This document shows, piece by piece, positions 49,401 through 60,490 of a DNA stretch of 64,000 bases. Source of the stretch: Loxodes magnus (lineage: Eukaryota; Ciliophora; Karyorelictea; Loxodida; Loxodidae). How positions within the stretch are numbered: position 1 is the first letter of the stretch; every line of letters starts with the position of its first letter. The notes beneath the pieces were generated by a model that had not been told where the DNA came from, ran no database searches, and saw only the letters and a program-made list of their open reading frames with translations. The position numbers and the translations under genes were made by a program. The stretch spans positions 1 to 64,000 of the forward strand of contig CAMPDV010000864.1 in assembly GCA_946699065.1 (NCBI GenBank), written 5' to 3'.

Positions 49401-52094
49401 TTTTATTAGTTCTAATCTCTTCTAATATTGTAAGTAGATTACCACTCATCTTTTTCTTTTCCATTAATCACTATTTTTATATAGGAGATATGACTTATTC
49501 TCAATTTTCCAATGAATGAAAGTTTAGAGTAAACTTACAATTATTTTTCATTATTTGACAAGTTTGAATTCTCAGTTCATATTTAAATAGTTTTAAGCCA
49601 AATCCTTCTGTATAGAAATATCTACACTCATCATAGATATAAAAAGTAGAACCTTTTATTTTATCACAAATGTAGACTAATAGCTGTAATTGTTAATTAC
49701 TCTATTTTCCTTCTTTTACACTATTATTCACTAAACAAGCAACTATATCAAGATCACATTATTTAATTAAGTTATTTTATCATCATTATTAGAAAGAGTT
49801 TTAGTGTGGCGTTAATGGTAAAAGAAACCATAAATTTAGCAAAAAAAGAAAAAGCAGAAAAAAGAGTAAGAATAGAAGCAAATTTTCATTTAAAGTGCAA
49901 ATAATTTGTAAAAGCATAATTTAAAGTGAGAAACTTAAGGGAGTTATAAGATTTAGCCCTAGCAAAATGTAAAAAATAACTTGTACTTAGCATCTATTTT
50001 AATTTGAAAAGTTAAGCTCATAACTTATATCAAAATTTCATCTACTTTAGTATGAAAAAAATGTGAAAGTAACTACATAGTTAAACATGCAATTTTTAAG
50101 GAATTATTAGCTTTATTTTGTAGATCATAATAAATAAAAAGACACAAAAGAAGTAGAAAAAGAAAGTACTAAAAGAAATTAAATTTAACTTTCTAAAAAC
50201 TAAAAGAAAAACAAATGAGGTTTACAAATTTTTTTTCTAACTAAAAATCCCAAGATAAATGAGTAAATTTTTTGAAAATAATATTCGTAAAATAATAAAA
50301 AACTATAAGACCTATTAAAAATGCCAAAAAAGAAAGATAATTTAGAGGAAAAAACAGAAAGAAAAAAAGAAAAGGTGGGAATAATAATTTAAAGTTTTAT
50401 TTAACAAAGGCATACTGTAATGCGATTTTTTATATTAAGATAAAAAATTAATTAAATATTTGTTTATATTTCGTTATTTTCAGAGGCGAATCCTTAATAA
50501 AAAAATAAAAAACAATTTTCATAATATAAAGATAAATTTTATCCTACTTCTTGAATACTCGCAAAATTAAAAAAATTATATTCTCTTTAACTAAGAATTT
50601 TTATTTGTTTTTTTTAGTTTCTAAAAGATATTTACTCTTTATCACAAAATATATATCTAATCTTATTCGATATTTAACTAATTAATAGCTGAAATATTAA
50701 ATTAATTTCTTTTTTCACCATTTATCAAATTAGCTAGCTTAGTTGTTATAGATTTAAATCATTTTTACATATTTGCCTCATATATATAGATAAGCCCTAT
50801 TAAGTGTTTCAAACATTTTAATATTTACAGCATATTTAAAATATTTTCATTTCCTCACAAAATTAAAATGTCTAAACTAGCTAATAACTTTTGGAAATAT
50901 ACTTAGCCTTCCAACTATTTTCTTATTCTTATTTATCTTTTAACCTATGATAATGTCATTTCATGTCTTTTTATTATTTCTACATAATCAAATAACTTTA
51001 AATTTTCTTTATAGTAACTATATAATTTATTAAGAATTAAGTGCATTTTATTTGTTTTCAACTTTAGCTTCTATTAATAGATAGATATTATACTATGGAC
51101 ATAACTCAAACAATCTAAACTAAGAAATTAATCTCAATCATTTCGCTCATCTGCTTAGCGAAATCTTTTTTTCCAAAAGGCCAATTTAATGTAATAAAAA
51201 GGATGCTTTTTTCTATTTAATTTTATCTGAGGAAATAAATGGAAAATGTCCCGAATGATGTTTTTTTTGATTAATATTAGTTAAATTCTAAAATTGTTTA
51301 ATATGCTTTGAGTTTAAGGATATCTCAGAAGAGATTTTGTATCGAAAATTTTAATTTTTACACCTTTAATTGTGCTTTAATTTTAAATTCATTTCATTAT
51401 TAAGGTTTCAATAAATAATTTCATCAATTTTCGTGATTTTCCGAGGAAAATAAATTCGTTCATCCACTTATTACTCACTTAATTTGATCTCAATATCTCT
51501 CATTATTCATCTAAAGCTGCATTCATTTTACTTATTTGCTTGGTTTAAGTTAATTATTTATTTAAGCCAATTTCAAATTCCAAGCTTGACTTAAATAAAC
51601 ATAGCATGATCTTATATTTTTGCTTTAAAGCAAATATTTATATCAGAAGCTTTATTATAAATGACTTAGTTAATTACTTATTGTTTATATAAATCAAAAG
51701 CTCTATTACCTATGACTTTAATTGAGAAGCATGTTTATAGACAATCCCTTATTTTCAGAGAGCGCTGAATTTTTCTTAAATTTTTCTAGAAATCTAAAAT
51801 AAAGAAAAATCCCTAATATTGCTTTATTTTTATCTTGTTGCTTCTTTTAAAAGTAAGTATACTCAAATAAGTTTAAATCATTTTTGGTATACCATCACAA
51901 TTTAAATTTTTGAAAAAGTTTTCTTTTTTGGTATAGAAACATCTGAAGACTAAATATTTGGTAACTTAAGTTTTCTTCTTTTAATTTGTTTTTATCTTCT
52001 ATTTGATTTATTAAATTTATCCTTTATAAATATTCTCATAAGTTTCCTTTATTTTAACTATCTTCTTATATCTTAAGTCTGCTAAAATTGGATA
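49401..52094. other. AT-rich spacer
   Basis: Alternating A-rich and T-rich blocks; 49800-50350 is purine-rich and 51000-52090 T-rich. No motif, domain or structured RNA recognised. Confidence 0.45.
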
Positions 52095-53022
52095 TTTATA
52101 ATAATAGGATAAATTAAGTTTAGCAATTTTCGAGGATTTTCACCTCTTCATGCTGGACACCAGATTACTGTTAAAAATAAAGTTTTAGATGTCTCTACTC
52201 CTCTCTCCTCCCATTACTCTTGTCATTTCCGGATCTAGCCTTATTTCTAATTAAATTTTCTCTTGTAAATGTATCCTTATTCATTTAAGTATAATCTTTC
52301 TCTTATTTGTCTCTACTACATTTTTTTTTCTTCCTCTACTGTGCTTGTATGGTTCTTTATTTATTCCAGTACTACGACTTGAAATTTTGGAATTCCTTGC
52401 AGCGTCTTCATAAATGTTCTGTCAAATTGCAGTAGTAACATTTCTTCACTACTTTTTGGAGTTTAACCTTAGTCTTCCTATTGGTCTCTTCAATCATCAT
52501 TGGATCTCCCCTTTTTTCATCTAATTTCTTTTCTAGTATTTCCAGTCTAATACTCAGATCAGATTGTTTCTGAAGCTAATTTCAGATTAGTTACTCTAGT
52601 CTTAAGATATGTTTCAGAAAGCGCTTAGTTCTCTTTCTTAAGACATAAGTCTGGATTCTATTCCTTCCGCTAGGTTGAGTTTTTCCATTAGTTTCTCATT
52701 GTCCTTTCTCAGTTTCTTAACCTCTTCCTTGAGGTTTAGTACCACTTTGATGAGCTATTCCATGCTCATCTGGCCAGAAGGATTGAACTTTGAGACCTCC
52801 TGGTGCAGAGCAGACTTCATCTGCTTTCTGGGCTTCTCTTCTGAGGTTGGAGTTATATCATGTGTTGTCTTCTGAGCTTGTTTCTGTTCCTCTTCAGGTT
52901 GTTAGAATTAAGAAAAAGGTTAGGGTTAAGGGTAAGAAGACTATCCAAGATTGGATTCAGGTTTCCTCTCCAACTTTTTGGAGGTGGTGTAGAAACCTCT
53001 TTTGAATCCTTACATTTTTTTG
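52095..53022 (-). mobile_element. ORF1-only retroelement, copy A
   Basis: Minus-strand relative of the element at 53338-54308, full length by comparison: both begin with an A-run followed at once by ATG. The ORF reads MQGFKRGFYTTSK, a Pro/Gln linker PQPQPFSQFQQP with Gln as TAA, then MKSALHQEVSKFNPSGQM and a coiled coil EEVKKLRKDNEKLMEKL. After a frame change near 52630 come SDLSIRLEILEKKL and a CX2CX4HX4C knuckle (CYYCNLTEHLWRRC, TGA as Trp). It ends in an ATTATTAT tract near 52100. No target duplication was found. The frame change makes this copy broken. It lies head to head with copy B. Confidence 0.82.
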
Positions 53023-53337
53023 TTTTTTTATGAAAAATAGTGTAAAAGACTTGCTTTATATGACTAAAACTAGATTAATAAATAGTTTACAAAAGATAAG
53101 ATAATTAAATTAGATAAGTACATAAAAATATTTCATCAATAATATTTAGAAGATCATTAAAGATTTTTAAGAACTAAAGTGAAGAGATAATAGATTATAT
53201 TAAGAACCCATGAACAGATTTAATGAACAAAAAATTCTTTATCAAGATGAGAGTGAAAGAGAACCACGAATGAAATATAGAAATTTTTAAATTTAGCTTA
53301 ATTTGCTGGATAAATGCCAATAATGATACAATTATGT

Positions 53338-54308
53338 ATAAAAAAATGGTTGAAGGTTTCAGATCAGGCTTCTATATCACCTCTTCCTAAGCCAAAAAGG
53401 AAGGGAAGAAGCAAGAAACCAAATCTTAATAATCTTAACAATCTTCTCTATCTCAACCTTAACCAACACTGAACTAACAACTTGGAATCTAACAAAACGA
53501 ACGAAAGCCAACCTTGAAGAATATACACACGGAAACTCCAACCTCAAGCGAGAAATCGAGGAGACAGATGAAGTCTGTTCTTCACCAGGAGGTATCAGAG
53601 TTCAACCCTTCTGGCCAGATGAGCATGGAGTAGCTCATCAAAGTGATACTGAACCTCCAGGAAGAGGTCAAGTGATTGAAGAAGGACAATGATATGCTGA
53701 TGGCAAAACTAGACCTAGCGGAAGGAATAGAATCCAGATTTATGTCCTAAGAAAGAATTAAGCGCTTTCTGAAACATATCTTAAGACCAGAGTAGCTAAT
53801 CCTAAAATTAGCTTTAGAAACAGACTGAACTGGATAGCAGACTCGGAAAAGTATAAGAGAAATTGTAAACTTTTAAGAAAGAGTAAAGCGAAACTGGAGC
53901 TATACAAATGGAAATCGAAGCCTAGAAAGAGCAAACAAATCAAGGAAAATAATTCAAAACAAAAAAGAAATGTTTCTGCTGTGGAAGCGTATGACATTTT
54001 TATCGGAAGTGTTAGAAATTCTAATAGAAATAAAGAAACTATTGGATACAAGAGCAACAAAAGAAGAAAAAAGAAGAAGCAAGAATGAAAAGAATGTATT
54101 GCAACCCGGATGGTTCAATATACAAGATTAAGATGGAACCAAAGCAAGTTAAAGGAGGGAAAACCTGGAAAATCCGAGTTTCCAATCTCGCTAAAATTGG
54201 GCGACCCGAACTTTTATATTTAACAGCAGGGAGCATGAACTGCTATATTCCTGAAGGGGTTGAAAATCCCTAAAACAGAAAACTTAAAATTAATATTATT
54301 ATTATTTT
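53338..54308 (+). mobile_element. ORF1-only retroelement, copy B, with 12-bp TSD
   Basis: Bounded by ATACAATTATGT at 53326-53337 and 54309-54320. The 971-bp body starts with an A-run and ATG (53346). The ORF has an N-terminal block (MVEGFRSGFYITSSQAKKEG), a Gln-rich linker, MKSVLHQEVSEFNPSGQM, and a coiled coil (NLQEEVKWLKKDNDMLMAKL). After a frame change near 53760 come QTELDSRLGKVQEKLQTFKK, a zinc knuckle CFCCGSVWHFYRKC (about 53960) and a basic C-terminus (MKRMYCNPDGSIYKIKM). It ends IPEGVENP near 54273 and then a TTA-type tail. There is no EN or RT. Coiled coil plus knuckle is a LINE ORF1/gag-like RNA-binding layout. The target duplication shows it was inserted by retrotransposition machinery supplied in trans. 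Confidence 0.88.
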
Positions 54309-54371
54309 ATACAATTATGTCTCAATATTCAAAATATTTAAACTCTTATAGTTTATTATTAAGACTTATTA

Positions 54372-54388
54372 TTTAAGTTTTTAAATAA
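54372..54388. repeat. left 17-bp target-site duplication of the LINE
   Basis: TTTAAGTTTTTAAATAA, identical to 60434-60450. Confidence 0.9.
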
Positions 54389-54423
54389 ATTTAAATTTAA
54401 ATTTAAACTAAAAGAGTTTTTTG

Positions 54424-54465
54424 ACGTCTTTAATTGCAAGAATTGCTTCTTTCAATTATAGACGT
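54424..54465 (-). other. 3' stem-loop of the LINE
   Basis: ACGTCTATAATTG pairs with CAATTAAAGACGT (one mismatch). Inside it AAGAA/TTCTT closes a GCAA tetraloop of the GNRA class. It lies about 35 bases from the 3' end of the element RNA. Comparable 3' hairpins are template-recognition signals for stringent LINE reverse transcriptases. The SINE at 30.5 kb has its own hairpin at the equivalent place. Confidence 0.75.
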
Positions 54466-54506
54466 TAGTAAATGTTTTTAAATTGTTTTTTAATCTTGCT
54501 TACATT

Positions 54507-57500
54507 TCATCATTTTTCTTCAATTAGTTCTTCTTTCTATTCATCTTTAGCTTCTTCCTTTTTTGCTTTCTCCATTTCTAGAATCTCAAGTCTCCTTGTC
54601 ATTAGCTTCTTATGAAATATTTTGATCTATAAGTCTAAATACTCCAATTTAGACCTTGAAAATGAATTTAGATATTCTTGATCGTATAGTATAAGGCGCC
54701 TTAAGTCATAATTTCCGATCTTTTCCGATAATCAATTAATTATATTAGAATAGTACACACATTTAAAGATATGCTCGAAAGTTTCATACTCTCCACACAT
54801 ACAAAAGGGATTATCAATGGGGTAATGACGATCTTAAAGATCCTTACGGAAATTATAAGTTTAGGTTCTAAGTTTATATATACTGATAATTTCTCGTCTA
54901 TACTATTTGTTTAATTTAGTATAAGTAATTTGTGGAAATTGTTAAAGATTACCAAATTATTCAGTATATACTTTAGCTGTTTTCATCCTCATAAATTTTT
55001 TAGTAGCTACTTTGTAGAAATATTGTTGTATTTTTTCTCTTACATGTTTAGTAAAAGTTTTAAGATTGGTATTATTCTATTAATTCTGCAGATCGATATT
55101 ATAAAGGTCTGATAATTGCTACACTTAATCGTAGTATTGAAATCCTTTTTTCCATATATTAATGAAAAGAGAGCCTATTGTTGATCTTGGAAAATCAGTA
55201 CTTTCTTATTTAATTTTATGGTAGAATCTGAAGAATTTTATAGCCATAATGTGCTTAAAGGGTAATCAATTCAGGTCTATATAACATGATTCATTAAATG
55301 TTGAAGTTGCTACTTAAAAAGCTTTTCTTGAAATTAATCTCATGCTTGATTCTATTCTGTTCAAAACTCCAGTTACTCCTTTTTGAATACTTCATGGTAC
55401 TAAGTCTCCTCCATATTCTGCTTTAGGTAATGTAAAAAGTCTACATAAAGTTTTAAAATGTCAAGGAGTTACATTCTTATATCTCATCAGTTAAAAAACA
55501 GCTTTCTTCATTGCAGCTATATATTTAAATGCAGCTTCTTTGCAATGGGGATTTAAGTTCTTCTTCTAATGTAGAATAACTCCTAAATATGTTACTTGTT
55601 CTTTTTAAGCAATTGGTTAATTTCCTAATTATAAATTTAAAATTTATTATTTCTGATTCTTCTTTAGAAATTAGATGCATTCAGATTTGGTAATATTAAT
55701 CTTTAAATGTGTTCATGCAAAAACTTTATTTGCTTCATTTATTAAATTCTACATCTACTTTGCAGATTTGGAAAGAAGAATAAGATCATCTGCCCATCCT
55801 CTACAAGCGAAGCTAATACTTGAATCCTGGCATTTAAATCCCAATTAGTTATTTTTACTTTCCAGATATCTAATTACTATGTCATAATACAATAATGCTA
55901 AAACTGGTCCATGAGAACTTCCTTACATAACTCCATTGTTGAATTATAAAGTTCTGGTACTCTTACCATCTATGATAAATGAAGAATTTAGGTTTTTATA
56001 AAACGATTCTAAGGCTATTATTATTCCAAGTGGTAGTTTAACTCTCTTAAGTTAATCAAACAAGAGTCTTCTTTCTATTGAGTCAAACATTTTTTCAACG
56101 TCTATCAGTGTTGCTATCAATTTAGTCTTACCTTTAGCACATTTCCGATAGTTATCAATTATTTGTTATATTATTCAAATTTATTAAGTTGTTTATCTGT
56201 TTTTCATAAATCCCATTTATGAAGGGTGAATCAAATTTCTCTAATAAATAAGATTGTATAGTCTTTTTGCTAAAGCTTTATCATATAGTTTTAGAATAGT
56301 ATTAATAAGAGAAATAGGTCGTCAGTTTTTCCAATCATCTTTATTTCCTTTTTTAAATATTGGAATTATCACCGATATATTTAATTCCTAAGGGATTCTT
56401 CCAAGTCTTAGCATATTATTCAGAAAAGAATGAAGAATTATTAATAAATATTATCCACCATATTTCAGAAGTTCGCCTTTTATTCCATCTGGACCAGCTG
56501 CTTTTCCATTCGGAATTTCTTTTATAATTTCTTATATTTCTTTTATGGTAAAAAGATCAAATCCTTACAAATACGAGAGTGGATAATCTTTAATTTCTTA
56601 AATATTATCGTATATTTTATCTATTTTTTAATTACTAAGATTTATCTATTCTTGAGTTAGATTAGAATGCTTGTTAAAAACACAATTTTCCCATGATTCA
56701 ATGAATTTATTTTTGATTTCTTAATTAAAGTTCATAGTATTTCTCTTCAAAGGATTTAGAATTTTCTTAGCTTGCGAAAAAATTTCCTTAGAATCTCCAT
56801 TAAGAAGTAGAAATTTCTTTTTTGCTTTGTTTTTTTTAAATTTTCATAGATTATACTTGAAGTCTTTCCAAAGTCGTTTTGCTTCCTCATGAAGATTAGT
56901 TACTTGCTAGTTTATTCTTCCAAATTTTACGTGAGCTTCCTTATATTCTGAGTTAGCTCTTTTTGCCTCTATATATTTCTTTGTGAGAGCTCGAGGAAGT
57001 TTGTTATAATTTGAATCTGGAATAAACGAACCTAATGTTTGATCAGCATTGTCTTAAATATTACTTTTGATGCATTCATATTAATCTTCAAGATTATCTT
57101 AATCTATTTAAAAGAATTCTAGATAAGTTTGTAGGAAAGATTCTTAATATTTTTACCTATCTATTGCATCTTATAACCTATTTATTTTATATTTTCTCTG
57201 AGCTATCTTTTCCCAATATACTATAGAATTATTGATAAAGTCGACAGTGATTGGAATATGATCAGAAAATAAACTATTATTATGAGCAGTGAAATTTGCA
57301 AACTAATTAACGTTCAAATGGTTGTTTATAATGATATAATCATTACAATACGTTTTTCCTGTTCCTTTATGAATACATGTATTAATGTTGCTATCATTCA
57401 CTATCTCAAGATCGTTTTATAGTAAGAATTCTTATAGTCTAATGTTATTATCATAAGCATTTTCAGGATTATCACCGAAGCCTTATAAAAGAGCATTGAA

Positions 57501-57899
57501 ATCTCCCATTAGTATATGTGGATTATCATTATATAAATTCAGCAATGTATTTAGTTGTTCATAAGCTAAATCTTTAACATCTTAACTTTTTCCATTATCA
57601 GGCATGTAACAAGACGTGATTAAAATATTATCCAGTTTAATTGTTATGAATCTATTTATTTCTTTTTCAACTTATATATGTATTTCTGTACTATTAAATT
57701 CTTCTCCTACAATTAAGCATACACCTCCTCCTTTTCCTGAGTTCTTAAAATATGTTTTAAATCCATTTATCAATATTGGAGGAAAGTCATCTTTTTATCA
57801 GGTTTCGTTTATTGATAAAATATCTATACTGTTATCTCTGATAAATTCTTCAATATTCAAGCACTTGCTCGCTATTCCATTAATATTTATATGTCCCAT
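54507..57899 (-). CDS. LINE ORF2: endonuclease, reverse transcriptase, CCHC
   Basis: From ATG 57899 to tandem TGA TGA (54512-54507), 1,129 residues in one frame. EN (about 1-235): INGIASKCLNIEEF, SINETW (Trp34 is TGA, 57798-57800), GGGVCLIV, ILMGDFNA, YCNDYIIIN, SDHIPI. Linker about 235-450. RT (about 455-760): GKAAGPDGIKGELLKYGG (from 465), VIIPIFKKGN, NWRPISL (Trp526 is TGA, 56322-56324), QMGFMKNRQTT, LIDVEKMFDSIERR, GVMQGSSHGPVLALLYYD, and the catalytic GWADDLIL (W702). The C-terminal CX1CX7HX4C-type motif is FCMCGEYETFEHIFKC (C1033). The C-terminal tail is a charged helix. The upstream region is in the same frame, so ORF2 may be made from a polyprotein or by reinitiation. Confidence 0.92.
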
Positions 57900-58205
57900 C
57901 TTTATTTTTTAAATTTATTAGTCCTTTCTAATTTTTTCCGAGCCTGCAGATAGACCACTTTCGTAAATGCAAATGCTTTTCTATCCTTATTGGTTAATCT
58001 AAATATGTACTAATCTTTTTCCATACTCAGGATGTTAATGAAAATATTGTATCAAAATATATATTACTTACGTCGTATATTTTTTAAGTAGCTTTCTATC
58101 TATATCAATTTTACTTTTCACACTATCACATGTACCTTATTCTAAATCTTAAGTAACTGTGACATATCTACCTTATATATTGTACATTTCGTACTATGGA
58201 CGTCT

Positions 58206-60424
58206 TCAAGTTTCGGATTTAATAAACTTTTAAAGTTATAGACTAGTCAGATTGAAATAACATATTATTTAATCGCACTCTTTTTTATTATTATGTTTAC
58301 TCATACGTTTTGCTGGCGGAATTGTTTTATCTTCTTCTTCATGTTTCCTTTTAAGAATATTAAGATTAATATTGGAAGATAAGGTTTAATTCTGATAAAT
58401 AGCATCGATCGAATCTGTTTAGTTTTATTAATCTTTTTTTCATCTTTTAGTAGAATAATTAAATATATCTTTTTTCAAATTTTAATTAAGTTTTTAAAAC
58501 TCTTCTATTTTTATCTCAAGTGTCTACATATTTTGGGTACTTTAAATGAATTTTAAGTTGAGTTAGTGATATTAATGCTATAGTAAAACAAAATCTTCAT
58601 CTGGCAATTTTATTTGACAGTATTAGTTATTATGTTATGTTATAATAGTATTAGTTTATGCTTCCTATTAATTATTTTAAGTTTACATTAACTTGTCTTG
58701 CTTGATTATATTTGTTTGAGTAAATTTTTGACACAAAATAGCTGTTTATTATTTATTTATATTATCTGTTTAGATAATACTATCCTTTGTTTAAATATTT
58801 CCATATAATGTCTAAGTTTATGCATCTACAAATTACTTCTTCTAGAATTACTATTAATTACTAAATTCTTTTGTATGTTAGATTTAATTCTAAAATAATT
58901 CTTTATACATTTGAATTTCCTTATTTTTTAATAGAATTTAATTTTGAAAAGCTATATTTATTTCATAGTTTTATTATATTTACTTATCTAATTCGATTTT
59001 GAAAGTTAAAATTTCCATTTAAGCTTTCTATTCTTAATCTATAAATTACTTATTTTAGTTTTATAATTTTTAATATTAAGAATATAACTCTTGGAGTTAA
59101 ATTTCGGTTATTATTTTTTATTAGGTAATTTGTTGAAGTAAATATTAGTTCTATTCTAATATAGTCTATTGATATCCTAGCTAAGTTTTATTTAGAAAGT
59201 TATCTATTTCAATTTAAGTAAAATTTATAATTTATTAAAGTTTTGACATAGTGAATTATTTGCTCCTATCATTTAAGCTTAAGTAAAGCTTTAATTAGCA
59301 TTGGCTTCAATTTGAATCTCTTAATTAGATAATATTTCATCTATTGAATTGACTTAATTCTCATAGTTTTTCTATTATATCTAAATTTCTTGAACTATAC
59401 TAATTATTTCATCTGTTTAAACTATTTAGTTACTGTAATAAGTGGAGAAGTTTGTTTAAGTAATTTTATGAACTAGTTATTTTGATAGCATTTTTTTGTG
59501 ATATTTCTATATATCAGATTTGATTGACTAAAAATAGTTCTATAATAGTTTATATTTCTAATAAATTTTATTTATATAAGTTTTATAATATATTTTGGAT
59601 ATTTCTTAGTTACTTATCAATGTTTCAATATCTCGTTCATATTTTGCTTTTATATTAATTAGCATTTCATTTAATTATTGGTTCTTATCTATAAGTCTTT
59701 ATATATTATGCTTAAGTTCTTTTATTTCTAAGGTAAATAAATCCTCATTAGACTAATTAATTATTTGATTTTATATTACATTTCTTAAATCAGCAGTTTA
59801 ATTTTAAGGTTGTTTGCTCTGAAGATCAGGTAAATATTGATTATTTGAATTATCAGGATTAGTAATATTATTTTATTTCTGATTAATTTCGTTATTTGAA
59901 ATTTAATAGAATTGTTAATTAGTATTATTCAAAAATGAATCTTAAGTTTATGTTATTTTTGACTACCATAAAAGGATATCTTTATTTGAATTTTAATTAG
60001 GATTTGAAGGTATATCTTTTGAATTCTAACTATCTAAGATAATATCTTATTTTTGGAAAGATTTCTTAGTTAATCGTTTCGTATCTTTCGCGGTATTATT
60101 TTAGGCGGTTAATCTGTTCATCTATTTATAGGTTGATTTCGCTTTCATAATACGCTACAATTAATATCCACGTTGAAGAGAGTTCCTAAGTAGTTTTAAT
60201 GGGACGTGTATGAATTTGTTTTCCGGTTTTTGACTACAATTTTTAAGTAGTTGTCTTAATAAATTCATTATTAGGTTTACTTATTTAATTTGTAGTTACT
60301 CCAAATCTTTCGTTTGGAGATTTTAATGCACCTGCCTATGCTTTTCCTATGAATTTGCAGCTTCTTTGAAATTAATTAAAGAAGAGTCACTATTAAAAAC
60401 TAGTGAATTCTATATTTCGTCCAT
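58206..60424 (-). CDS. LINE ORF1: coiled-coil protein, in frame with ORF2
   Basis: Starts at ATG 60424, about 10 bases from the element's 5' end. It reads MDEIQNSLVFNSDSSLINF, then a second possible start MKAKSTYKQMN (60148). A Gln/Asn-rich region and long coiled coils follow (LEIKELKHNIQRLIDKNQQL; IQLQELYSQYQKLQNQNKQF). The C-terminus is basic and NLS-like (LKRKHEEEDKTIPPAKRM). A change of frame near 59230 is explained by a 44-nt GT-AG segment (59204-59247). Removing it gives 724 residues to the TGA at 58208-58206. If that TGA is Trp, the frame runs on through about 100 more codons into ORF2 and forms one 1,956-residue polyprotein. RNA binding and chaperone roles are typical of LINE ORF1 proteins; no RRM or knuckle was seen here. 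Confidence 0.75.
59204..59247 (-). other. candidate 44-nt intron in LINE ORF1
   Basis: Minus strand GTCAAAAC...TTGAAATAG. Its removal joins CTA T|AT AAC TTT and restores the coiled-coil frame on both sides. An intron in a LINE is unusual, because spliced RNA would be the expected template; a compensating frameshift or indel is the alternative. Confidence 0.4.
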
Positions 60425-60433
60425 TTTTTTTTT

Positions 60434-60450
60434 TTTAAGTTTTTAAATAA
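60434..60450. repeat. right 17-bp target-site duplication of the LINE
   Basis: TTTAAGTTTTTAAATAA, identical to 54372-54388. Confidence 0.9.
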
Positions 60451-60490
60451 TGAATAAGATTTTTTAAATTATTAATATAATTTAAATAAA

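Larger units (their letters stand above)
54389..60433 (-). mobile_element. apparently intact 6.0-kb non-LTR retrotransposon (LINE)
   Basis: Bounded by perfect 17-bp duplications (54372-54388 and 60434-60450). On the minus strand the element opens with an A-run and an ATG at 60424. It carries a coiled-coil Gln-rich region, an APE-type endonuclease, a reverse transcriptase and a C-terminal CCHC, then a short 3' end with a hairpin, CAAAAAACTCTTTTAGTTT and ATTTAA repeats. Landmarks checked along EN-RT-CCHC are all in one frame, so no break was seen there. An A-run plus ATG at the very 5' end is shared with the ORF1-only elements. It inserted into the AT-rich gap between ORF1-only copy B and the ORF1 gene at 60491. 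Clade: APE-encoding, L1-like or RTE/I-like by motif order; exact clade not assignable by eye. Confidence 0.92.

Noticed and set aside
52919-52933. Telomere-like GGTTAGGGTTAAGGG
   Set aside because: Single occurrence inside the ORF1-only element, where the complementary strand encodes a conserved Pro-Gln linker.
54085-54273. 62-residue ORF as a separate small gene
   Set aside because: It is only the C-terminal end of the ORF1-only element copy B, bounded by reassigned codons.
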